Of a stretch of DNA of 64,000 nucleotides, positions 1-6,714 are shown piece after piece. A program made the translations under genes and the position numbers. Position 1 is the first letter of the stretch. Every line of letters begins with the position of its first letter. The DNA comes from Nocardioides sp. Iso805N (GTDB taxonomy: Bacteria; Actinomycetota; Actinomycetes; Propionibacteriales; Nocardioidaceae): assembly GCF_000364605.1 (NCBI RefSeq), contig NZ_KB822579.1, forward strand, positions 310,001 to 374,000. The letters are read 5' to 3'. Under the pieces are notes generated by a model. That model was not told the origin of the DNA. It worked only from the letters and a program-made list of their open reading frames with translations, and made no database searches.

Positions 1-285
1 ATCGACGACATCGTCGCCGGCGAGGACGACATCACCGCCGCGTTCGCCGCGGCACCGGAGGCGAGCATGCTCCCGGGTGGCTCCTACCGCAGCCAGTGCT
101 GGGTGCCAGCGGGGCGCGAGACGGTCATGTGCGTAGGCATCCACGGCCAGTTCGTCTACGTCGACAGGGCGGCCTCGGCGGTCATCGTGAAGCTCTCGAG
201 CTGGCCCATGCCGTGGGAGGGATCGCGGATGGCCGCCGCCCTGCAGCTCTTCGCGGCGGTCGGCGACCGGCTCCGGCGCGCCTGA
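1..285 (+). CDS. C-terminal part of a serine hydrolase (class C beta-lactamase / 6-aminohexanoate-dimer hydrolase type), cut by the window edge
   Basis: Frame 1 is open from the first base to a TGA at 283-285, giving 94 residues of a C-terminus; the start lies outside the window. The stretch GSYRSQCWV followed by GIHGQFVYVD and VIVKLSSWP is the typical end of serine hydrolases of the beta-lactamase/penicillin-binding class C family, especially the NylB-like 6-aminohexanoate-dimer hydrolase branch, where a Gly-Ile-His-Gly-Gln loop closes the active site. The SxxK and YxN motifs would be upstream and cannot be checked, so substrate and activity are open. The family assignment is fairly secure; the NylB label is only the nearest known relative. 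Confidence 0.7.
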   Translation: MDDIVAGEDDITAAFAAAPEASMLPGGSYRSQCWVPAGRETVMCVGIHGQFVYVDRAASAVIVKLSSWPMPWEGSRMAAALQLFAAVGDRLRRA

Positions 286-510
286 CCGGTGCCGTACGCC
301 TGCCACTGACCGGGGGCCCGGTCTTCGGAAAGGTCACGCAGACGTGCGCCGCTGCTGGTGAGCCACTTGCCGTCTACGGCGGGCGCTTCAGCGACCTGAG
401 CCTTCGTGACAACGAGCCGCAGCACTGGCTTTTTCTGACCTCCACGAAACCGTACCGGTCATCCAGTGCGCTGCAGATCCGCTGCCCCCCGGGTGCGCAA
501 AGAGGGCCTG
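286..510. other. intergenic stretch without a recognisable gene
   Basis: Short open frames exist on both strands, but none shows a motif I know. The stretch leads into the degraded DUF389 relic and may itself be decayed coding sequence, which I could not place. Confidence 0.4.
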
Positions 511-815
511 ACCAAGGCGTCCTGCTGGTGGCGATGGCGATACCGCTGCCGCTAACACGGCCTTCACCGCGCTGACCTCGGCGTGGACCGCACGGGTGGA
601 CCAGGCCGCCCGCAGCTGACTGGCCGACGTCCCTGGAGCCGAGGTGACGACTGTCGACCGCGACGGCACCACGTTCTATGTCCATGTCCGTACGCCGGAT
701 GGGATTCGCCGACAGCCGCGCTGGTGCATCGTCTGTCCCCACTCGTGCCTCCGGGATCGGCGTGATGATCGAGACGACCATGGGCAGGGTGGGCGATGCC
801 GGCGATGTCCGCTGA
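511..815 (+). pseudogene. relic of the 3' end of a DUF389 (TIGR00341-type) membrane protein gene
   Basis: Translation in shifting frames recovers the last ~95 residues of a DUF389 protein, matching in order the C-terminus of the intact gene at 34781-35776. The blocks are GVLLVAMAIPL (intact: GSLLAAMAVPL), NTAFTALTSAWTARV, VDRDGTTFYVHVRTP, PTAALVHRLSPLVPPG (intact: PTADLMARLSSEVPAG) and ETTMGRVGDAGDVR just before the stop (intact: ETTAGERIHAGDVG). Lesions: a one-base loss near 550, an in-frame TGA at 616-618 where the intact gene has TGG (Trp), and frame changes near 700 and 760. No N-terminal part was found upstream, so the gene is truncated as well as frameshifted. It cannot make the original protein. 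Confidence 0.85.
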
Positions 816-853
816 CAGCGGAGGTCGCTGGCAACCATGCGGCCGAGCGGGCG

Positions 854-1181
854 TTAGCCGAGCAGACGACGCTTGGCGTCGGCAAACTCGCCGTCGGTGA
901 GCAGGCCCTGCTCATGCAGGGTGGCGATCTTCCGGAGCTGGTCACCGAGTTGGTCGGTGGAAGCCGCACCCGACCGACGGTGCGGCGGCCTTTTAGGCCG
1001 CGGACGGTGGCGTGGCTCGTAGGCGGCTGCCTCGGCTCGTTGTTGGGCGTGGGCTGTCTGTCGTCGGCCGACGGAGTTGGCCGTGGGCTGTCTGTCGTCG
1101 GCCGACGGAGTTGGCCGTGGCCGTGGCCGTGCCGGCGATGACAGCGGTGCGTGGAGCAGACTCTCTTGACCGGGCGACCAC
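854..1181 (-). pseudogene. SHOCT-domain small protein gene, frameshifted by a 34-bp tandem duplication
   Basis: Reading from a GTG at 1181 gives ESAPRTAVIAGTATATAN, the usual beginning of small actinobacterial SHOCT proteins. The 3' part in another frame gives STDQLGDQLRKIATLHEQG and LLTDGEFADAKRRLLG before TAA at 854-856, a textbook SHOCT domain. The two halves are separated by an exact 34-bp duplication (1049-1082 and 1083-1116). Since 34 is not a multiple of three it shifts the frame. Removing one copy restores one continuous protein of about 98 residues with the expected A/Q-rich linker (AHAQQRAEAAAYEP). The GTG start directly follows the TAG stop of the upstream MFS gene, so the two were probably cotranscribed. 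SHOCT domains are usually small oligomerisation or membrane-anchoring tails; no specific role can be named. Confidence 0.75.
1049..1116. repeat. perfect 34-bp tandem direct repeat (two copies)
   Basis: Positions 1049-1082 and 1083-1116 are identical, beginning gtgggctgtctgtcgtcggc and ending gacggagttggcc. They abut with no spacer, the signature of replication slippage or unequal recombination. The repeat lies in the SHOCT gene and breaks its frame. Confidence 0.95.
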
Positions 1182-2492
1182 CTACAAGGTTGACGCAGCG
1201 TTTCGTGCCTCCTGGCCGACCCTTGCAGCTGTCAGTGGGAGGAGGGCGAGCGCACCCGCCAGCGTCATCGCGGCGGCCCCCCAGAAGAGAACGACCAACC
1301 CCGCGGTATGGGCAACGACCCCACCGGTGAGGGCCCCGATGGCGAGGCTGCCCCAGGCGATGAGCCGGTGCGTGCTGATCACGCGACCGAGGAGGTGCAG
1401 CGGGACGATGCGCTGCCGCATCGTCACTGTGCCGACGTTCCACAGAGCGACACCCAGTCCACCGAGCGCGTACGCCGCACCAATCGCCACGACGTTGTGG
1501 GTCAATACGGGCGCGATGATCTGTCCAGCCTGGGTCACCGTGTTGATCGCGAGGAGGGCCCGCAGGTCCAGCGCCCTGGTCGCTGCTCGGATCAACAGCG
1601 ACCCGAGCACGCTCCCGACGGCCGAGGCGGCCAGCAACAGCCCGAACCCGCGCGGGCTCAGCCCGAGCGGTGAGCCGGGACCGACGGCATAGAGCACGAA
1701 GACTCCGGCGGCAGCGGCACCCGCGAAGTTGGTCACGGCTACGCAGGCGCACACAGAACGCAGCGCCGTACTTCGGGCCAGGAACCGCACGCCGATGGCG
1801 ATGTCGGACCGTAGCGAAGTGACCTCCGTCGGTTCGTCGCGACGTGCCCTGAAGGTGCCGGTGAGCGCGATCAGCATCCCCGCGGCAACAGCCCACACCA
1901 TGGCCGGCCCGCCGAGTGCCAGGCCGACGCCGACCCCAGCGAGTACGCCGCCGAGTGCCGGGCCTGCGAACTGGTTCGTGGCTTGGTCGGCGATCTGTTG
2001 GAGAGCGTTGGCACGGTCAAGCTGGGTGCGGTCGACGAGCTGAGGCACGATGGCCGAGGCCGCCGTCGCGTAGAACGTCTCCGCCACCCCCGCACTGAAT
2101 GCCACGAGGTAGATCGCAGCGATCGAGCTGATCCCGACGACAGCGAGGAATGCCGACAGCGCGAGGATCATCGCGCGGACCAGATTCGCGCAAAGCAAGA
2201 TGATCCTGCGGTCCGAGCGGTCCACGATCGCGCCTACCGGAAGCGACAGGAGCCAGGGGAGCATCGCCGCGGTGCCGACGCCGGCGATCGCGAGCGGGGC
2301 ATCGGTGTAGGTGCGGGCAAGCAGCGGCAGGGTGACCTTGAGCGCGCCGTCGGCCAGACTCGACAACGAGGCGGCACTGAGGAGCCGCCAGTAGCTCGCT
2401 CCGAGCCCGGCGCTGGTCGAAGCGCTGGTCGAAGCGCTGGTCGAAGCGCTGGCCGGACCGCTGGCCGGACCGCTGGGGATGGTGGTTGTCAC
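1182..2492 (-). CDS. MFS transporter (drug-efflux type)
   Basis: 436 residues with about twelve hydrophobic segments and the MFS loop LPVGAIVDRSDRRIILL after the second helix (motif A: GxxxDrxdrR). It resembles the actinobacterial enterobactin/macrolide exporter-like MFS group, so export of a small toxic compound is likely; the substrate is unknown. The GTG start gives an unusual Ser/Ala/Thr-rich leader made of 12-bp repeats before the first helix at about residue 35. A start closer to the membrane domain is possible. It is transcribed away from an HxlR regulator (2547-2912) with 54 bp between them, containing a 12-bp palindrome, which suggests direct repression. Its TAG stop touches the GTG of the broken SHOCT gene. 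Confidence 0.85.
   Translation of the reverse strand: MTTTIPSGPASGPASASTSASTSASTSAGLGASYWRLLSAASLSSLADGALKVTLPLLARTYTDAPLAIAGVGTAAMLPWLLSLPVGAIVDRSDRRIILLCANLVRAMILALSAFLAVVGISSIAAIYLVAFSAGVAETFYATAASAIVPQLVDRTQLDRANALQQIADQATNQFAGPALGGVLAGVGVGLALGGPAMVWAVAAGMLIALTGTFRARRDEPTEVTSLRSDIAIGVRFLARSTALRSVCACVAVTNFAGAAAAGVFVLYAVGPGSPLGLSPRGFGLLLAASAVGSVLGSLLIRAATRALDLRALLAINTVTQAGQIIAPVLTHNVVAIGAAYALGGLGVALWNVGTVTMRQRIVPLHLLGRVISTHRLIAWGSLAIGALTGGVVAHTAGLVVLFWGAAAMTLAGALALLPLTAARVGQEARNAASTL
2410..2469. repeat. five degenerate 12-bp tandem repeats inside the MFS N-terminus
   Basis: Three exact units of gcgctggtcgaa (2410-2445) are followed by gcgctggccgga and ccgctggccgga (to 2469). On the coding strand they encode SGPA SGPA SAST SAST SAST. 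A period of 12 preserves the reading frame, so copy-number change would only alter leader length. Confidence 0.85.
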
Positions 2493-2512
2493 GTCCGAGA
2501 CGGTATAGATTG

Positions 2513-2524
2513 GATACCGGTATC
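2513..2524. promoter_or_regulatory. 12-bp palindrome between divergent MFS and HxlR genes (probable HxlR operator)
   Basis: gataccggtatc is a perfect palindrome lying 21 bp upstream of the MFS start and 23 bp upstream of the HxlR start. HxlR/DUF24 regulators bind short inverted repeats in such divergent intergenic regions, so autoregulation and control of the exporter are the simple reading. This is inference; no promoter elements were firmly identified. Confidence 0.5.
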
Positions 2525-2546
2525 TACAACGCTACTGGGGGATCCG

Positions 2547-2912
2547 ATGAGCAAGGCCTACAACGTCATGGCCGCGACCTGTCCCAGCCGCACCGTGCTG
2601 CACCGGATAGGCGCCCGATGGACCGTGTTCGTCGTCAACGCCCTGGCTGCTGGGCCGATGCGGTTCACCGAGCTCAAGGCGCACATCCGTGGCATCACGT
2701 CGAAGGCCTTGACCGAGACACTCCGTGCGATGGAGTACGACGGACTGATCTTGCGCACGGACTACGGCGGCAACCCGCCGCACGTGGAGTATGCGCTGAC
2801 ACCGCTCGGTCACTCTCTCCTCGGCCCACTGCGTGCGGTGCGTGAGTGGGCCGAGACCCATGTCCCGGACATCGAGTCGGCCCGTGCTGCAAGATCAACG
2901 ACAGGCTCGTGA
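2547..2912 (+). CDS. HxlR-family transcriptional regulator
   Basis: 121 residues. The order CPSRTVLHRIGARWTVFVV, FTELKAHIRGITSKALTETL, LRAMEYDGLI and PPHVEYALTPLG is the winged-helix HxlR/DUF24 fold: an N-terminal Cys near residue 11, the recognition helix around residues 45-60 and the wing near residue 75. The Cys just before the HTH is the residue used as a redox/electrophile sensor in several family members, so redox or quinone/aldehyde sensing is possible but unproven. The ATG has the ribosome-binding site GGGGGA 5 bp upstream. It is divergent from the MFS gene, with a palindrome between them. Confidence 0.88.
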   Translation: MSKAYNVMAATCPSRTVLHRIGARWTVFVVNALAAGPMRFTELKAHIRGITSKALTETLRAMEYDGLILRTDYGGNPPHVEYALTPLGHSLLGPLRAVREWAETHVPDIESARAARSTTGS

Positions 2913-3057
2913 GGAGACAGGGGCTGACGTAGGCAGCGAGCAGCTAGTCGAGGGGATCAAGTCCGGTGACGTGGTGTCCGACGGATCCCTCGACGTTGTA
3001 GCTCAGACGGCGATGGCCCGGATCGCGCACTGACGCTGACCGCGCGCGAGACGGTGG

Positions 3058-3354
3058 CTACTTGACCGCAAGCACGTCGATCGGTCGGATGTCGGCGGCC
3101 TCCGCCAGCAGGTCCGAGCTCACCTCCTGGAGCGCGGCCGGGATCTGGCCGCTCACGTGTGCCTGGCGCGCCTCCTCGCTCTCGAAGGTGTCGAAGATCC
3201 CGTAGGTCACCTCGTCGAGTCGGAACGCGTACCAGGTCACGGTGCCCTCCTCTTGGGCCGCCAGCTCGCGGCCCTGTTTGAGAAACGCACCGAGATCGTC
3301 GCCCTTGCCGGGCTTGGCCTTCAAGATGGCGAGCAGTCCTCGGTCGATGGCCAT
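3058..3354 (-). CDS. antibiotic biosynthesis monooxygenase (ABM) domain protein, putative quinol monooxygenase
   Basis: 98 residues forming one ferredoxin-like ABM domain. The hallmarks LLAILKAKPGKGDDLGAFL, EEGTVTWYAFRLD, YGIFDTFESEEARQAHVSG and the final strand can be read in order. ABM proteins such as YgiN oxidise quinols or aromatic polyketides without a cofactor, usually as dimers; the substrate here cannot be predicted. It sits 88 bp downstream of the MarR regulator on the same strand, so it may belong to that regulon together with the divergent FUSC transporter. Confidence 0.8.
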   Translation of the reverse strand: MAIDRGLLAILKAKPGKGDDLGAFLKQGRELAAQEEGTVTWYAFRLDEVTYGIFDTFESEEARQAHVSGQIPAALQEVSSDLLAEAADIRPIDVLAVK

Positions 3355-3442
3355 CAGATGGGTCCTTTCGTCGGGATGTCTTCGACGTTACGACCGCGGT
3401 GGTGGCGCCCCGGGAGGTCGCTGTCCCGAGCGTCGCTGATGC

Positions 3443-3973
3443 TCACCGCGAGCGCGTGCCGCGCGCTTGCTCCCACCCGGAGGTCAGTGCCCGCAGGCGG
3501 TCGGCCAAGCCCTCCATGGCCCACGCCGGCGCGTCGGCGAGGAGGGCATCTTCGAGGGTGAGCTGGGCAGGAATCACCTCGTCCACGAGGGTGGCACCTG
3601 CGTCGGTGAGGGCGAGCAGGGACGAGCGGCCGTCGGCCGGATTGGCCGACCGGCTCAGCAGTCCCCGCGCCTGGAGGGCGTTGAGTCGCATGGTGATCGC
3701 GGAGCGCGGGGCCAGCAGTGTCTGGGCCAACGACGTCGGGCTCAGAGGCTCGTCGGTGCGGCGCAGCGCGGACAGCACGTCAAGCTCGCCGCGGGTGAGC
3801 CCGTAGTCGGCGAGAAAGGCGTCGCTGGCTTCGAGGATGAGCCGCGAAGCGCGCAGCACGCGGTGGATCACCCCGAGGCTGGTGAAGCTCAGGTCCGGGC
3901 GCAGCTGCGCCCACTCACGCTGCATCTGGTCCACGGCGTCATCGTCGGGCCGGTCGTCTGCTTCCTGATCCAT
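3443..3973 (-). CDS. MarR-family transcriptional regulator
   Basis: 176 residues from the chosen ATG at 3973, preceded by GGAGGAG four bases upstream; a start at 4015 is open but lacks such a site. Winged-helix core: LTRGELDVLSALRRT, PTSLAQTLLAPRSAITMRLN (recognition helix) and LSRSANPADGRSSLLALTDA (wing with the conserved D-x-R-S). Flanking helices give the usual MarR dimer. It is divergent from a FUSC/aromatic-acid-exporter-type membrane protein, with two copies of a 13-bp sequence between them. Control of efflux of an aromatic compound is the likely role, by inference from context. Confidence 0.87.
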   Translation of the reverse strand: MDQEADDRPDDDAVDQMQREWAQLRPDLSFTSLGVIHRVLRASRLILEASDAFLADYGLTRGELDVLSALRRTDEPLSPTSLAQTLLAPRSAITMRLNALQARGLLSRSANPADGRSSLLALTDAGATLVDEVIPAQLTLEDALLADAPAWAMEGLADRLRALTSGWEQARGTRSR

Positions 3974-4021
3974 CCGGCTCCTCCGGTCCCGTGGACGTCG
4001 CGTCGTCAACGACAAGAGTAG

Positions 4022-4061
4022 TTCATTCCTGTAGTAACCTTGAGCTACTTCATTCCTGTAG
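4022..4061. promoter_or_regulatory. two 13-bp direct repeats between MarR and FUSC genes (probable MarR operators)
   Basis: ttcattcctgtag occurs at 4022-4034 and again at 4049-4061, a 27-bp period. The second copy sits in ctacttcattcctgtag (4045-4061), whose ends CTAC/GTAG are inverted. The pair lies 16-55 bp before the FUSC ATG and just upstream of the MarR gene, the expected place for MarR sites acting on both. Confidence 0.55.
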
Positions 4062-4076
4062 CATCTCGGAGCGTCA

Positions 4077-5147
4077 ATGATTCAGGCCACCCCGCCGCGG
4101 TCCTGGTGGGCGGCAGTCTTCGACCTGGGCCCGCACGCCGGCGCCCACTGGACCGCCCTGCGTGCAAGCGTGGCGATCCTCGTTCCGCTGGTGGTTTGCT
4201 GGGCGTCCGGTCGCGGCGACCTGCTGCTGTATGCGGCGATCGGTGCCTTCACCGCCCTGTACGGCCGGCACGAGCCGGCTCGGGTGCGCCTGACGATGCA
4301 GGGGCAGGCGGCCGCGCTGCTGGTGGCCGGCGTCGTCGTCGGCGCCCTCGTGGCGACCGTCCCGTTCCGGCTGTGGTTGCTCGTCCCGGTCGCGGCCCTC
4401 TGGGCCGGCGTCGCGGTGGTGCTGGCTGAGCTGGGCCGATGGCATCCGGCCGGAGCCCTCAACCCGGTCTTCGCCCTCACCGCCTCGGCAACGGTCCCGA
4501 TCGCGCTGGGCACGGTGCCCGCAGCCGCCCTCGCTGCGGCCGGCGCGGCGGTCTTCGCGCTGCTGCTCGCGCTCCCGGGCCGCACCGCCCCCGGCGGCGG
4601 CGAGCCGGTGCGGTCTCGGCTGTCGTGGCGCGACCTACGACCCTCCGAACCGGTGGGCCGCCACGCCGCCCGCTATCTGCTCGGCATCGCCGCCGCCGGT
4701 CTCGCCGTCGCCACCAGCGGCATCGGCCACCCCTACTGGACCTTCGTCACGGCATCCGTCCCCATGTCGGCACCGGACCTGCACGCCCGCCTCACCCGCG
4801 CTGCGCAACGCGTGATCGGCACCGCCGCCGGTCTCGGCGTCGCAGCCGTCGTCCTGGCCGCCCACCCCAGCAGCTACGCCGCGATCATCGTGATCGCCGC
4901 GCTCCAGGCGTGCACCGAGCTGACGACCGGGCGCAACTACAGCCTCGGCCTGGTCTTCTTCACCCCGATGGCCCTTCTGCTCGGCGACCTCATGCTGCCC
5001 GCCTCGATCGGCACCCTCCTGGCCCAGCGCGCCCTCGAGACCGTCATCGGCCTCACCATCGCCCTGGCCGCGACTGTCATCACCCACGAAAGGCGCACGC
5101 CTACCAGCCGGACACCACCGCGCGATCACGTGCTCGATCACGTGTAG
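4077..5147 (+). CDS. FUSC-family / aromatic acid exporter-like membrane protein
   Basis: 356 residues with two blocks of hydrophobic helices (about residues 25-165 and 205-340) joined by a polar stretch around residues 170-200. This is the duplicated arrangement of FUSC (fusaric acid resistance) proteins; YAAIGAFTALYGRHEP and HPYWTFVTASVPM are typical FUSC helices. The large cytoplasmic domain of AaeB-type pumps is absent, as in short actinobacterial members. The ATG is preceded by GGAG seven bases upstream. It is divergent from the MarR gene and probably repressed by it. Role: export of aromatic acids or similar toxicants, by family. Confidence 0.82.
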   Translation: MIQATPPRSWWAAVFDLGPHAGAHWTALRASVAILVPLVVCWASGRGDLLLYAAIGAFTALYGRHEPARVRLTMQGQAAALLVAGVVVGALVATVPFRLWLLVPVAALWAGVAVVLAELGRWHPAGALNPVFALTASATVPIALGTVPAAALAAAGAAVFALLLALPGRTAPGGGEPVRSRLSWRDLRPSEPVGRHAARYLLGIAAAGLAVATSGIGHPYWTFVTASVPMSAPDLHARLTRAAQRVIGTAAGLGVAAVVLAAHPSSYAAIIVIAALQACTELTTGRNYSLGLVFFTPMALLLGDLMLPASIGTLLAQRALETVIGLTIALAATVITHERRTPTSRTPPRDHVLDHV

Positions 5148-5255
5148 GGCGTGCACGTGGCGGCGGACCTGCCCCGGGGACCACGGGCTGCTACCAGCCG
5201 CGCGGTCCGACGGCGTAACGGATCTCCTCTCGCCGGCGTCGACTGGAGCTGGAGG

Positions 5256-6686
5256 TCAGGCCGGCATGTAGATGGAGGTCGTGGTGAGGTAGGCGTCCAG
5301 GCCCTCCGGTCCGAGCTCCACGCCGAGGCCACTGGCCTTGTGGCCCCCGAATGGTGCCGTCATGTCCATCGAGTACGAGTTCACGCCGAACGTGCCGGAC
5401 TCGATGCGCCGGGCCAGGCGTAGGCCGCGGTCGGGATCAGCGGTCCATACCGTGCCGGCCAGCCCGTAATCGGAGTCGTTGGCGGCCGCTGCCGCGGCGT
5501 CGTCGCCGCCGTCGTAGGGCAGCACCGACAGCACGGGCCCGAAGATCTCCTCGCGGGCGATGCGCATGTCCGGCTCGACGTCGCCGAAGACGGTGGGCTC
5601 GACGTACCAGCCGCGGGGGTGCGACTCGGGGCGACCTCCGCCTGTCGTCGTGCGGGCACCTTGCTGGCGTCCGGAGGCGATGTAGCCCTCGATCCGGTCG
5701 CGTGCAACGGCGGACACGACCGGGCCGATGTTGGTCGCAGGGTCGGTCGGGTCGCCGACCGACATGGCTGCGACCGTGGCGGTGACGGCGTCGAGGACCG
5801 CGTCGTAGCGATGGCGAGGCACGAGGATGCGGGTGTTGTTCACGCACGTCTGGCCGTTGTTGGCCAAGGCGACGAACGGGATGCTGCGCAGGAAGTCCTC
5901 CACGGGCGCATCGTCGAGCAGGACCGCGGCTGACTTGCCGCCGAGTTCAAGAGTGACCGGACGCAGCAGCTCACCGCACAACGACCCGATGCGCCGACCG
6001 GCGGCAGTCGAGCCGGTGAAGGAGATCTTGTCGACATCGGGGTGGGTGACCAGATACTCGCTCACGTCGCGGTCAGCGGCGACGATGTTCACCACACCCG
6101 GCGGCAGCCCGGCCTCCGCGACCGCGTCGGCGAAGAGGTAGGAGCTCAGCGCCGTCTCAGGAGAGGGCTTGACGACGACGGTGCAACCGGCCGCCAGGGC
6201 GGGAGCCAGCTTGAAGTGGATCAGGCCGATCGGATAGTTCCACGGGATGATCGCGCCGACGACGCCCACCGACTCGCGATGCAGCACGGTGGAGCCGCGC
6301 TGTCCTTGACGCACCTCGTCCGGTTCGAGGCTCCGGGCCAGACCGGCGTAGTAGCGCAGGTGCGCCGCGGGACCGGCGCTGTTGGCAGCACCTGCGAACC
6401 GGATGGGCGTGCCGACCTCGTGCGCGACGAGCTGGGCGATCTCAGCGGTGCGCTTCTCGAGGCTGTCGGCCAACGCCTCGAGATGGGCGGCACGCTCGTG
6501 GCCCGGCAGCGCGCGCCAGGCGGGGAGTGCCCTGCGGGCCGCGATGACGGCTCGATCGATGTCGGCGCGCGTCCCGACGGGAGACGTCCCGAGCACCTCC
6601 TCAGTCACCGAGGACACCGAGGAGAACGAGTCCGTGCCTGCCGGTGCGGTCCAGTCGCCGTCGATGAAGAATGCGTTGCGGTCCAT
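5256..6686 (-). CDS. NAD(P)-dependent aldehyde dehydrogenase
   Basis: 476 residues from the ATG at 6686, which has AGGAG 7 bases upstream; an upstream frame to 6737 would overlap the preceding gene. ALDH landmarks in order: IIPWNYPIGLIHFKLAPALA (coenzyme domain), KPSPETALS, SFTGSTAAGRRI, LELGGKSAAVLLDDA (general base Glu) and FVALANNGQTCVNNTR with the catalytic Cys at residue 281; EEIFGPVLSVLPYD is near the C-terminus. It lies 28 bp downstream of an NDMA-dependent alcohol dehydrogenase on the same strand. The pair would oxidise an alcohol to its acid via the aldehyde. Substrate unknown. Confidence 0.9.
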   Translation of the reverse strand: MDRNAFFIDGDWTAPAGTDSFSSVSSVTEEVLGTSPVGTRADIDRAVIAARRALPAWRALPGHERAAHLEALADSLEKRTAEIAQLVAHEVGTPIRFAGAANSAGPAAHLRYYAGLARSLEPDEVRQGQRGSTVLHRESVGVVGAIIPWNYPIGLIHFKLAPALAAGCTVVVKPSPETALSSYLFADAVAEAGLPPGVVNIVAADRDVSEYLVTHPDVDKISFTGSTAAGRRIGSLCGELLRPVTLELGGKSAAVLLDDAPVEDFLRSIPFVALANNGQTCVNNTRILVPRHRYDAVLDAVTATVAAMSVGDPTDPATNIGPVVSAVARDRIEGYIASGRQQGARTTTGGGRPESHPRGWYVEPTVFGDVEPDMRIAREEIFGPVLSVLPYDGGDDAAAAAANDSDYGLAGTVWTADPDRGLRLARRIESGTFGVNSYSMDMTAPFGGHKASGLGVELGPEGLDAYLTTTSIYMPA

Positions 6687-6714
6687 GAGGTCGCTCCTGT
6701 TCGGTTCGATGCCT

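Noticed and set aside
960..1000. gcggcc/ggccgc inverted repeat with a TTTTA loop as a terminator
   Set aside because: It lies inside the SHOCT coding region, short of the stop, and codes for a plausible Pro/Arg linker.
2833..3033. 66-codon plus-strand frame overlapping the HxlR 3' end
   Set aside because: Starts inside HxlR in another frame, no ribosome-binding site and no known motif.
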